From assembly GCA_035498405.1 (NCBI GenBank), contig DATKAE010000052.1:44493-108492 (forward strand): a DNA stretch of 64,000 nucleotides, written 5' to 3'. The notes beneath the pieces were generated by a model, which saw only the letters and a list, made by a program, of their open reading frames with translations, made no database searches and had not been told where the DNA came from. The DNA is from DATBFU01 sp035498405 (GTDB taxonomy: Bacteria; Acidobacteriota; Thermoanaerobaculia; UBA5066; Gp7-AA6). The position numbers were made by a program, and so were the translations under genes. Positions 42,796-50,848 of the stretch are shown here, piece after piece (within the stretch, counting starts at the first letter, position 1; every line of letters begins with the position of its first letter).

Positions 42796-44406
42796 CTAGC
42801 TCTTCGAGGCCCGGTTGGGGTCGCTCTTCTTCGGCATCGCGGCGATCCGGGCTGCTTCGTCGAAGAGTCCCAGGGCCTGCTGGAGCTGGTTGTCACCGGC
42901 GGCGCGCGCCCTCCAGCCGGACTCCAGGCCGTACTTGACGTTGATCATGTCCACGCGGATCGCGAGGTCGATCAAGCTCTTGCCGGAGTCTTCATTCCAC
43001 TGCCGGTTCAGCTCCTCCGCCGTGGAAAACTTCGAGGCTTCGCAGAACTGGAAGAAAGCGTCGCGAACGGCCGGGGTGACGGCAAAGTCCTCGCCCACGT
43101 TCGGGTGCTTCGAGTTCCAATCCACGGCGAAACTGAAGGTCAGGCCCCTGGCCAGCAGGTGCGCCAGCAGCTTCGAATCGCGGTTGTCGTTTTTCGCCAT
43201 GACGTCGGGCGTGATGCCGCCCGCCGCGTAGACGACGCGGCCGGCCTCGGTATAGAAGACCTCTCCCGACTTTCGAGGAGCCTCCTCGGGCTGCGGGACG
43301 TCCCCGTCCTCCGGGTTCACGTACGCCAGCAGGTCGCTGTAGTCCCGCTGGATCCACCGCCCGGACGGCGTGTAATAGCGCGCCGTCGTCAGCGCCAGGC
43401 CGGCGCCGTAAGGAAGCGTGTAGACGCTCTGGACCAGGCCCTTGCCCCAGGTGCGCTGACCGACGATGAGGCCACGGTCATGGTCCTGAATGGCTCCGGC
43501 AACGATCTCGGAGGCGGAAGCCGAGCCGCGGTTGACCAAGACGACGAGCGGCCGATCGAAGTGCGTCCCATCCCCGGGCGCGTAGTACTCCTGCGCCGAG
43601 GACGGGGTGCGGCCTCGCGTGTAGACGACCTTCGACCCCTTGGGCAAGAAAACGTCGGCCACGTCGACCGCCTGGTCGAGGACTCCGCCCGGGTTGCCCC
43701 GGAGGTCGAGCAGGAGCCGCTTCATTCCCTGCTTTTCGAGCTTCTCGATGGCCGCCGTGAGCTCGCGGCTGGAGGTGTGCGTGAAGTCTCGCAGAAAGAT
43801 ATAGCCGGTCTCGGGCCCGATCATGAAGGCATACGGCACCGAGAGTGTCGGGATCTCGGCCCGCGTCAGCGTCATCCGAATCGGCTCGTCGAGGCCGGGC
43901 CGGCGAATCGTGATGGTGACCGGGGTCCCCTTGGGTCCCCGCAGCTTCCGGACGACCTCATCGGTCGAGACGTCCTCCTTCAACTCCTCGTCCTCGATGT
44001 GAGTGATGATGTCGCCGGCCCGGATGCCGAGCTTGAAGGCGGGCGTGCCTTCCATCGGCGCGATGACCGTGATGTGGCCCATGCGCTTCTGGATCTGAAT
44101 GCCGAGGCCGAAGAAGGAGCCCTGCTGCTTCTCCCGCATCGCCGCGTAGTCGTCCGGCTCGAGGAAGGTCGTGTGAGGGTCCAGGCGGGACAGCATCCCG
44201 TGAATCGAGGCGTACACGAACTTTTCGGGCGGAACGGGCTCCGGCGCCCACTCGCCGAGGGTCGTCAGGATATCGGCGTACTCGTCGAGGTTGGGTAGCT
44301 CCCGTTCGGGCACGGCGAGCAGCTTGGAGCCCAGCGTGCCGCCGAGCAGAGTCGCCAGGGCCAGCAACGAGAGGGCGATCAGAAAACGGGCGCGTGGTTG
44401 GCTCAA
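42796..44406 (-). CDS. ctpA: S41-family C-terminal processing protease
   Basis: A 536-residue exported protease. An N-terminal hydrophobic segment (FLIALSLLALATLLGGTLGSKLLAV) anchors or exports it. The N-terminal helical domain (LDEYADILTTLGEW...SRLDPHTTFL) precedes a PDZ domain (FGLGIQIQKRMGHITVIAPMEGTPAFKLGIRAGD). The catalytic core includes LLLDLRGNPGG, VVLVNRGSASASEIVAGAIQDHDRG with the nucleophile Ser, and GQRTWGKGLVQSV with the Lys. It should trim C-termini of periplasmic proteins. I place the start at a TTG preceded at 4-5 nt by GGAGGA; the longer frame has no ribosome-binding site. It is divergent from tatA. Confidence 0.92.
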   Translation of the reverse strand: MSQPRARFLIALSLLALATLLGGTLGSKLLAVPERELPNLDEYADILTTLGEWAPEPVPPEKFVYASIHGMLSRLDPHTTFLEPDDYAAMREKQQGSFFGLGIQIQKRMGHITVIAPMEGTPAFKLGIRAGDIITHIEDEELKEDVSTDEVVRKLRGPKGTPVTITIRRPGLDEPIRMTLTRAEIPTLSVPYAFMIGPETGYIFLRDFTHTSSRELTAAIEKLEKQGMKRLLLDLRGNPGGVLDQAVDVADVFLPKGSKVVYTRGRTPSSAQEYYAPGDGTHFDRPLVVLVNRGSASASEIVAGAIQDHDRGLIVGQRTWGKGLVQSVYTLPYGAGLALTTARYYTPSGRWIQRDYSDLLAYVNPEDGDVPQPEEAPRKSGEVFYTEAGRVVYAAGGITPDVMAKNDNRDSKLLAHLLARGLTFSFAVDWNSKHPNVGEDFAVTPAVRDAFFQFCEASKFSTAEELNRQWNEDSGKSLIDLAIRVDMINVKYGLESGWRARAAGDNQLQQALGLFDEAARIAAMPKKSDPNRASKS

Positions 44407-44410
44407 GGAG

Positions 44411-44416
44411 TCCTCC
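44411..44416 (-). promoter_or_regulatory. Shine-Dalgarno (GGAGGA) deciding the ctpA TTG start
   Basis: GGAGGA on the minus strand, 4 nt before TTG. It supports the TTG over upstream alternatives. Confidence 0.7.
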
Positions 44417-44520
44417 CCGGGGTCAACATTGTGACACGCCGCTCTTCGGAAGCCTACGGGCTTTTGGGCGGAAGGGTTTTGCACCGGGCGGGGTTAGAAT
44501 CCTCATTCTGAGGTTTGAAC

Positions 44521-44829
44521 ATGTTTGGCTCCATCGGAATGCCCGAATTGATCTTGATTTTCGTCGTGGCACTGCTCGTTTTCGGCCCTCGAAAGCTTCC
44601 GGAAATCGGCAAGTCCCTGGGCAAGGGCCTGGCTGAGTTCAAGAGGGCGTCGGATGACCTGAAGAAAACGATCGAGCACGAGATCGAGGAGGGCAAGAAA
44701 GAAGCCTCCTCGGTCAAGGAGCCCTTGGTCGCCGCCGCCCAAACGATCGCGCAGACGCCTCCGGCGGCCCCGCCCGCCACTCCGGCCTCGGCCGGGCAGC
44801 CCGAAACGCACCCCATCGACCCCGCTTGA
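44521..44829 (+). CDS. tatA: Sec-independent protein translocase TatA
   Basis: A 102-residue Tat component. A short N-terminal membrane helix (MPELILIFVVALLVFG) is followed by the conserved FGPRKLPEIGKSLGKGLAEFKRASDDLK amphipathic helix. A charged and then Ala/Pro-rich tail (PPAAPPATPASA) ends the protein. TatA rings form the passage for folded proteins with twin-arginine signals. No separate tatB is seen, so this protein may serve both roles. ATG is chosen over a TTG two codons upstream; GAGG lies 8 nt before it, and TAGAAT 20 nt before it is a plausible -10. The stop overlaps the tatC start (TTGA). Confidence 0.92.
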   Translation: MFGSIGMPELILIFVVALLVFGPRKLPEIGKSLGKGLAEFKRASDDLKKTIEHEIEEGKKEASSVKEPLVAAAQTIAQTPPAAPPATPASAGQPETHPIDPA

Positions 44830-45599
44830 GCCGGTTCCTGCCGGACCGCGCCGCCGAGCGTCGGGAGGGGGAGGACGAGCTTCCCCGGATGGGCTTCTTC
44901 GAGCACCTGGAGGAGCTCCGCCGGCGCCTGATCGTTTCGCTCATCGCTCTGTTCGTCGGGTTCCTGCTCTGCTGGTACTGGGCTCCGGCGCTCTTCGATT
45001 TTCTGGCGGCGCCGGTCCGCAAGGTCCTGCCGCCGGGCCAGAACCTCGCCTACACGACCCTGGCGGAGCCGTTCGTTCTCTATTTTCGAGTCGCGATGCT
45101 GGCCGGAGTGATCGTGGCTTCGCCCGTGATCCTCTGGCAGATCTGGCTCTTTGTCGCGCCGGCGCTCTATCGCCACGAACGGCGGTGGGTGTGGCCGTTT
45201 CTGCTGGCGAGCGTCCTCTTCTTCCTCTGCGGATGCGCTTTCGGGTACGTGGAGGCGTTTCCCCTGGTCGTGGGATTCCTGATCGGAGTCGGCAAACCCT
45301 TCCAGGCCGTGATCACGATCAACGAGTACCTCGGGACGGCGACGAAGATCATTCTGGGCCTCGGGCTCTGCTTCGAGATGCCGATCCTCATCTTCTTCCT
45401 GGCGCGAATGGGAGTCGTCTCGGAGAAGTGGTTGCTCGCGAAGTTCAAGTACGCGGTCCTTGCGATCTTCATCATCGCCGCCGTCATCACGCCCACCCCG
45501 GACGTGACGACGCAGTGCGTCTTTGCGGTGCCGATGATCCTCCTCTACCTCCTCGGCATCGCCGTGGCGTGGGTCTTCCGCAAGCGAGAGAGCGCCTAG
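44826..45599 (+). CDS. tatC: Sec-independent protein translocase TatC
   Basis: A 257-residue inner-membrane protein with six transmembrane helices that recognises twin-arginine signal peptides. Conserved phrases are MGFFEHLEELRRRLI at the cytosolic N-terminus, LAYTTLAEPFVLYFRVAMLAG, FVAPALYRHERRWVWPF, and CFEMPILIFFLARMGV. The TTG start overlaps the tatA stop. About 20 residues precede the family start and are charged (DRAAERREGEDELPR). Length is normal. Confidence 0.95.
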   Translation: MSRFLPDRAAERREGEDELPRMGFFEHLEELRRRLIVSLIALFVGFLLCWYWAPALFDFLAAPVRKVLPPGQNLAYTTLAEPFVLYFRVAMLAGVIVASPVILWQIWLFVAPALYRHERRWVWPFLLASVLFFLCGCAFGYVEAFPLVVGFLIGVGKPFQAVITINEYLGTATKIILGLGLCFEMPILIFFLARMGVVSEKWLLAKFKYAVLAIFIIAAVITPTPDVTTQCVFAVPMILLYLLGIAVAWVFRKRESA

Positions 45600-45633
45600 G
45601 AGAGCCGGCGATCTGGCGTCGCACCTCTTGCCG

Positions 45634-46338
45634 ATGCGGCTGACGATCGCGGAGGCCGTCGTCTCGCGGTTTCCCGGCACCGTCCTCGGGGTCGCGGTCG
45701 CGCGCGGGATCGACAACAGCGGACCAGACTCCGAGGTGACGGCCTTGCTGCGCGAGGCGCAGACGGGAATCCCGGCGCGATTCGCGGGACGGCCCGTGGC
45801 GGAGCATCCGAATTTCGCGGTCTGGCGCGAGGCCTACCGCTCATTCGGCGCGAAGCCCAAGGAGCACCGCTCCTCGATCGAGAGCCTCGTTCGGCGCGTG
45901 CTCAAGGGCGAGGCGATTCCCCACGTCAATCGGCTCGTGGACATCTACAACGCCGTCTCGCTGCAGACGCTTCTTCCCGCCGGCGCGGAGGACCTGGACG
46001 CCATGGAAGGAGACCTGGAGCTCACGATCGCCTCGGGCGAGGAGCCGCCGGTGCGGCTCCTAGGCGAGCCCGAGGCCCGCCCGCCGCGGGCCGGAGAAGT
46101 GATCTACCGCGACCGGGCCGGTGTGGTTTGCCGCCGCTGGAACTGGAAGGAGGCGGACCGCACCAAACTGACCGAAAGGACACGCAACGCCGTGGCGGTC
46201 GTCGAGGGTCTGCCCCCGATCGAGCCGTCGGCCGTCGCCGCCGCGATCGAGGCGATCGCCCTTTGGACGAGGACGCGTTGCGGAGGCGCCGTGACGACGG
46301 CGATCCTCGGCCGGCTTCGGCCGTCGGTCGACCTGTAG
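45634..46338 (+). CDS. B3/B4 (PheRS beta editing-like) domain protein
   Basis: A 234-residue stand-alone B3/B4 domain, the editing module of phenylalanyl-tRNA synthetase beta. Typical phrases are HPNFAVWREAYRSFGAKPKEHRSSIESLVRRVLKGEAIPHVNRLVDIYNAVSL and, near the end, GEVIYRDRAGVVCRRWNWKEADRTKLTE. Free-standing forms are common and may act on misacylated tRNA or amino acids; direct evidence is scarce. The ATG is preferred over a TTG six bases upstream. It lies 34 bp after tatC and converges on kdsC. Confidence 0.85.
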   Translation: MRLTIAEAVVSRFPGTVLGVAVARGIDNSGPDSEVTALLREAQTGIPARFAGRPVAEHPNFAVWREAYRSFGAKPKEHRSSIESLVRRVLKGEAIPHVNRLVDIYNAVSLQTLLPAGAEDLDAMEGDLELTIASGEEPPVRLLGEPEARPPRAGEVIYRDRAGVVCRRWNWKEADRTKLTERTRNAVAVVEGLPPIEPSAVAAAIEAIALWTRTRCGGAVTTAILGRLRPSVDL

Positions 46339-46356
46339 GTCCTAGCGGCAGCCGCC

Positions 46357-46842
46357 TCAGCCCCGCCGCCGTCCGTTTCTTGCCAGCACGAGCTCGACGA
46401 ACTCTCGCACCGCGCCTCGCCCCCCGCGATTCTTCAAGACGACCCGGGCGACCTTCTTGGCGGCCGGCGTCGCGTCGGCGGGACACGCCGAGAGGCCGGC
46501 CCGCCGCATCATGCCGGCGTCCTGCTCGTCGTCTCCGAGGGCAGCCGTCTCGGCGGGCTTCAATCCCCAGCGACGGCAGAGAGCCTCGTAGCGGGCGAGC
46601 TTGTCCCGGACGCCCTGGTAGCAATGCCGGACCCCCAGGTCTCGCGCCCGGACATCGGTCGCCAGCGAGGTGCGCCCGGAGATCCAGGCGACGCGGAGCC
46701 CCGCGGCCAGGGCCTTTCGCATGCCGTGTCCGTCTTTGGTGTCGAAGACCTTGGCCTCGTGTCCACGGTCGTCGATGTAAAGACGGCCGTCGGTCAGGCA
46801 GCCGTCGACGTCGAGAAAGAGGGCCCGAATTCTTCGCGTCAC
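46357..46842 (-). CDS. kdsC: 3-deoxy-D-manno-octulosonate 8-phosphate phosphatase
   Basis: A 161-residue HAD-superfamily phosphatase of the small, capless C0 type. LFLDVDGCLTDG holds the nucleophile D11 and acid/base D13. KVFDTKDGHGM, VAWISGRTS and ALGDDEQDAGMM are the later motifs. The family hydrolyses Kdo-8-phosphate to Kdo for LPS core. Start is GTG overlapping the kdsD stop (GTGA). A longer frame upstream only shadows kdsD. Kdo synthesis steps upstream (kdsD, kdsA) and downstream (kdsB) are encoded nearby. Confidence 0.93.
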   Translation of the reverse strand: MTRRIRALFLDVDGCLTDGRLYIDDRGHEAKVFDTKDGHGMRKALAAGLRVAWISGRTSLATDVRARDLGVRHCYQGVRDKLARYEALCRRWGLKPAETAALGDDEQDAGMMRRAGLSACPADATPAAKKVARVVLKNRGGRGAVREFVELVLARNGRRRG

Positions 46843-47795
46843 GAGATCCCGGCGGATAGGAGGTCGTGGAGGTGGATGGCCCCCGTCAGGCGCCCCGTCG
46901 CGTCCACCACGAAGAGCGAGGTGATCTTGGCCGTCTCCATTCGCGCCAGAGTCGTCGAGGCGAACTCCTCGGCTTCCACGGTCTTGGGGCTCGTGTGGGA
47001 GCAGTCGCCCGCACGGCGAGTGAGCAAGGCCGGGTCCTTCTCCAGCAGACGCCTCAGGTCTCCGTCCGAGATGACGCCCAGGAGCTTTCCCTCGGCGTCG
47101 ACGACGGCCGTGATTCCCATCATCTTGCGCGACATCTCGTGAATGGTTTCGTTCATCGGCGTTTCCGAGCGGACCCAGGGAAGGCGGTCGCCCGTGCGCA
47201 TCAGGTCCTTGACCTTGAGGAATCGGCGGCCGAGCCGGCCGCCCGGGTGAAGCGCCGCGAAGTCTTCGGCGCTGAATCCACGCCGTTCGGAGACCGCCAT
47301 CGCGAGCGCGTCGCCCAGCGCCAGCATCGCCGTCGTCGAAGCGGTCGGGGCGAGATTCAAGGGACAGGCCTCCCGCGAGATCTCGATCGTGATGCTCTGG
47401 TCGGCGGCGCGCGCAACCGCGGATCCGGGGGTTCCGGTCATGGCGATGGTCTGGAGCGAGCGGGATCGGGCGAACTCGAGCAGGCGCACGACCTCCTGGG
47501 TCTGGCCGGAGTGGGATAGAGCCAGGACGATGTCCCCCGCCATCAGCATTCCGAGGTCGCCATGAGAAGCCTCGGCGGCATGCAGGAAATAGGCGGGGGT
47601 TCCGGTCGAGGCGAGCGTCGCCGCGATCTTCTGGCCGATCAGCCCGGATTTCCCGAGTCCCGTGACGCAGATGCGGCCCCGGCACGCCTCGATCAGCTCG
47701 GCTGCCCTGACAAAATCGGGCCCGATCCGATCGATCTGCTCGCGCACGGAGTCCGCCTCGATCTGGAGGACCCGTTTGGCTGCCTCGAGGATCAC
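46839..47795 (-). CDS. kdsD: D-arabinose 5-phosphate isomerase (KpsF/GutQ family)
   Basis: A 318-residue enzyme converting ribulose 5-phosphate to arabinose 5-phosphate, the first committed Kdo precursor. The SIS domain includes VTGLGKSGLIGQKIAATLASTGTPAYFLHAAEASHGDLGM and SHSGQTQEVVRLL. Two CBS domains follow (about 210-318), with MNETIHEMSRKMMGITAVV. I chose the GTG at 47795 because it begins the conserved EAAKRVLQIEADSV, and a TAAGAT box ends 7 nt before it; a TTG 24 nt upstream is the alternative. It is co-translated with kdsC. Divergent from the M16 peptidase. Confidence 0.92.
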   Translation of the reverse strand: MILEAAKRVLQIEADSVREQIDRIGPDFVRAAELIEACRGRICVTGLGKSGLIGQKIAATLASTGTPAYFLHAAEASHGDLGMLMAGDIVLALSHSGQTQEVVRLLEFARSRSLQTIAMTGTPGSAVARAADQSITIEISREACPLNLAPTASTTAMLALGDALAMAVSERRGFSAEDFAALHPGGRLGRRFLKVKDLMRTGDRLPWVRSETPMNETIHEMSRKMMGITAVVDAEGKLLGVISDGDLRRLLEKDPALLTRRAGDCSHTSPKTVEAEEFASTTLARMETAKITSLFVVDATGRLTGAIHLHDLLSAGIS

Positions 47796-47802
47796 TGCCG
47801 GT

Positions 47803-47808
47803 ATCTTA
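47803..47808 (-). promoter_or_regulatory. Putative -10 box (TAAGAT) before kdsD
   Basis: TAAGAT ends 7 nt before the GTG start, supporting that start over the upstream TTG. No clear -35. Confidence 0.45.
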
Positions 47809-47894
47809 GCCCGCCCCAATGCCGGCGCAGAACCCGCGGCCCGGGCGCGCCGTATCTAGTCACGAACCGTCGAGAGACATCTCTGTCCGTCGAA

Positions 47895-47900
47895 AGGAGA
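47895..47900 (+). promoter_or_regulatory. Shine-Dalgarno (GGAGA) fixing the M16 peptidase GTG start
   Basis: AAGGAGA precedes GTG by 5 nt, and the signal peptide begins there. The longer frame upstream overlaps the kdsD promoter region. Confidence 0.7.
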
Positions 47901-47905
47901 GGTTC

Positions 47906-50719
47906 GTGAGTTCGAAACGTTTCGCTCCGCTTCTCTTGGCTCTGGCCGCGGGGCTGGGCGCCTCCTCGGCTCCCGCGGGCTCTGCGGCGCCGTCAGACAA
48001 GCCGGCCACGGCCTCCGCCGCTCCCGCGGCGCCCGCTTCTTCCGTCCCGAAGGTCGAATATGAGGCCTACACCTTGTCCAACGGCCTGCAGGTGATCCTG
48101 CACGTGGACCGCAAGCTCCCGATCGTGCACGTCAACCTGTGGTTCCACGTCGGGTCAAAGAACGAGAGGCCGGGGCGAACCGGGTTCGCCCACCTCTTCG
48201 AGCACATGATGTTCCAGGGGTCCAAGAACGCGTCCCAGGACTACTTCACGTACGCGGAGCGCGCGGGCGCAAATCTCGGAGAGGGCGGGGTCAACGGCAC
48301 GACGGACAACGACCGGACCAACTACTTCATCACCGTCCCTTCCGGGAGCCTGGAGTTCGTGCTCTGGCTCGAGTCGGACCGGCTGGCGACGCTCGCCGAC
48401 GCCTTGACCAAGGAAAAGCTCGACAATCAGCGCGACGTCGTCAAGAACGAGCGCCGTCAGGGGCTCGAGAACACGCCGTATGGCCGCTGGTACAAGCTCG
48501 CCGTCGAGAACCTCTTCCCGTCGGGCCATCCGTATTCCTGGACCGTGATCGGCAGCCACGAAGACTTGACGGCCGCCTCGCTCGACGACGTCAAGGAGTT
48601 CTTCAAGACGTACTACACGCCCAACAACTTGTCCCTCGTCATCGCGGGGGACTTCGACTCGGCGGAGGCCCGTCGGCTCGTCGAGAAGTACTTCGCCGGC
48701 ATTCCCGCCGGGCCGCCGCTCGACCGGCCGAAGCTCTGGGTGCCGAAGCTCGCGGAGCAGAAGGTCGTCGAAGCAACGGACCGGGTTCCGCAGGAACGCG
48801 TCTATCTCGTTTGGCCCACACCGCCCCTCTACGCCCCGGGTGATGCCGAGCTCGACCTGACCTCGCTCCTCCTGACCGACGGGCTGGCCTCGCGGCTGGC
48901 AAGGGTGCTCGTTTACGAAAGGCAGCTCTGCACCGACGTGAACGCGTTCCAGGCCTCGGCGGAAATCGCCAGCTTCTACGCTGTCATCGCCACGGCGCGC
49001 CCCGGCGCGTCGCTGCCGGAGATCGAGAAGGTCATCACGGAGGAAATTGCTCGTCTGGCGCGGGAGGGCCCGACGGCCGCGGAGCTCGCGCGCGCCAAGA
49101 CGAAGCAGGAATTCAATTTCGTGACGGGGCTCGAGCGGATCGGAGGCTTCGGCGGGAAGGCCGACCGGCTGAACGGCTACAACACCTACCTCGGTGACCC
49201 CGGCCGCTTCGAGTTCGACCAGGCCCGTTACCGGAACGTCACGACGGCCGACCTCCAGAAGACCGTCGGGCGCTGGCTCGACACGAGCAACCGCCTGGTC
49301 CTGCGATTTCACCCCGAGAAATCGGGCCGCGCGAGCGAAGCGGCCCTCGACCGGTCCCAGATGCCGTCGCTCGGCGCCGATCGTCCTTTCCGGGCGCCGG
49401 AAGTGAAGAGCGCCAGGCTCGAAAACGGCCTCGAGGTCCTCGTCGTCGAGCGCCCGGAGCTTCCGAAAGTCGCGGTCAAGCTCGTCGCCAGGGCCGGCTC
49501 GATCGCCGATCCGGCGGGCAAGGACGGCGCCGCCTTCCTCACGGCGAAGGCCATGACGCTCGGCACCGGGTCGCGGAAGGCCCTGGAAATCGAGACGGCG
49601 TTGGGTGATCTCGGCACCTCGATCGAGACGCAGGCGCAGCGCGAGAGCGCCCGGCTTTCCTTCGAGGTCTTGAAGCGCAACCTCGAGCCGGCGCTCGCGA
49701 TCTTCGCGGACGTCGTTCGCGATCCCGTGTTCCCGGCTTCCGAAGTCGAGCGGGAGCGAAAACGGCACTTAGACGAGCTCGCGCAGCAGGCGATCGACGG
49801 CAACGCGATCGCCGGCCGCGTCCGGGCGATGCTCGCCTACGGCCCGGCGCACCCCTATGGCCGGCCGCCGCAGGGGCTGCCCGGAACGGTCCAGGGGCTC
49901 ACGCGCGAGGACCTCGCCGCCTTCCACTCGGCTCGCTTCAAGCCGGGTGGCGCCGCGCTCGTCCTCGTGGGAGACATCACGCTTGCGCAAGCGCAGGCGC
50001 TCGCCCAAAAGGCGTTCGGCACCTGGGGCGGCGGCGCGCCGGAATCGGTCCCGATCCCGCCTCCCTCCCCGGCCTCGGCGGGCAAGGTCTACCTCGTCGA
50101 CCGGCAGGACGCCGCCCAGACGGTCGTCTCGCTCGAACTGCCGGGAATTGCGCGCAAGTCGCCCGACTATTACCCGCTGACGCTGGCCGATGCCGTGTGG
50201 GGCGGCAGCGCGAGCTCGCGACTGGACATGAACCTCCGCGAGGACAAGGGCTACTCCTACGGGGTCTTCTCGGTGCTTCAGACCCTGAACGACGCGGGGG
50301 TCTGGTACGCGACGGGAGGAGTCCAGACCAACAAGACCAAGGAGTCTCTTGTCGAGTTCGTCCGAGAGCTCAAGGGAATCGACGGCGTCAAGCCCATCGG
50401 GGAGGCCGAATTCACGGACAATCGGAGCCGGCTCGTCCGGGGCTACGCCCAGCAGTTCGAGTCGCTCGGTCGGATCGATGATCAAGTCGCGGATCTTTGG
50501 ACCCAGGGGCTCCCGATGACGGAGCTTCAGCGCGACTACGACGAGACGGGAAGGGTCACTCGGGAGGCGGCACAGGCCGCAGCCCTGAAGTTCGCGAGTC
50601 CGGAGAAGGCGCGGTGGCTTCTGGTCGGGGATCGCGCCAAGATCGAAGCCGGAGTCCGGGAGATCGGATTGGGCGAGATCGTGCTGCTCGACGCCGAGGG
50701 CCGGCCGGCGAAGAAGTAG
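47906..50719 (+). CDS. Secreted M16-family zinc metallopeptidase (insulinase-like, fused two-half form)
   Basis: A 937-residue exported peptidase. A signal peptide (FAPLLLALAAGLGASSAPAGSA) and Ala/Pro-rich linker precede the first M16 half, with the inverted zinc motif HLFEH (H96, E99, H100) and the second glutamate downstream in the LDNQRDVVKNERRQ region. The second half (from about residue 500) repeats the fold but lacks HxxEH (AAFLTAKAMTLG), as usual for the structural half. NLREDKGYSYGVFS is the conserved Arg/Tyr substrate-binding segment. Such enzymes degrade peptides in the periplasm. It is transcribed away from kdsD and stands between the two Kdo gene groups. Confidence 0.92.
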   Translation: MSSKRFAPLLLALAAGLGASSAPAGSAAPSDKPATASAAPAAPASSVPKVEYEAYTLSNGLQVILHVDRKLPIVHVNLWFHVGSKNERPGRTGFAHLFEHMMFQGSKNASQDYFTYAERAGANLGEGGVNGTTDNDRTNYFITVPSGSLEFVLWLESDRLATLADALTKEKLDNQRDVVKNERRQGLENTPYGRWYKLAVENLFPSGHPYSWTVIGSHEDLTAASLDDVKEFFKTYYTPNNLSLVIAGDFDSAEARRLVEKYFAGIPAGPPLDRPKLWVPKLAEQKVVEATDRVPQERVYLVWPTPPLYAPGDAELDLTSLLLTDGLASRLARVLVYERQLCTDVNAFQASAEIASFYAVIATARPGASLPEIEKVITEEIARLAREGPTAAELARAKTKQEFNFVTGLERIGGFGGKADRLNGYNTYLGDPGRFEFDQARYRNVTTADLQKTVGRWLDTSNRLVLRFHPEKSGRASEAALDRSQMPSLGADRPFRAPEVKSARLENGLEVLVVERPELPKVAVKLVARAGSIADPAGKDGAAFLTAKAMTLGTGSRKALEIETALGDLGTSIETQAQRESARLSFEVLKRNLEPALAIFADVVRDPVFPASEVERERKRHLDELAQQAIDGNAIAGRVRAMLAYGPAHPYGRPPQGLPGTVQGLTREDLAAFHSARFKPGGAALVLVGDITLAQAQALAQKAFGTWGGGAPESVPIPPPSPASAGKVYLVDRQDAAQTVVSLELPGIARKSPDYYPLTLADAVWGGSASSRLDMNLREDKGYSYGVFSVLQTLNDAGVWYATGGVQTNKTKESLVEFVRELKGIDGVKPIGEAEFTDNRSRLVRGYAQQFESLGRIDDQVADLWTQGLPMTELQRDYDETGRVTREAAQAAALKFASPEKARWLLVGDRAKIEAGVREIGLGEIVLLDAEGRPAKK

Positions 50720-50831
50720 GAGCCGGCCCGCCCGCGGTCCGGGCAGAGAGGTGTCCGGCCCGCACGGACGACGATCGCATCACCGGGGACCGTTCGAGCG
50801 CCGAGAATCCGGCGGTCTGTCGGGAGGGGCT

Positions 50832-50837
50832 TAGACT
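50832..50837 (+). promoter_or_regulatory. Putative -10 box (TAGACT) before the DedA-rhodanese gene
   Basis: TAGACT ends 11 nt before the ATG. No good -35. Same box as before several other genes in this window. Confidence 0.45.
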
Positions 50838-50848
50838 CTCCGGATCCC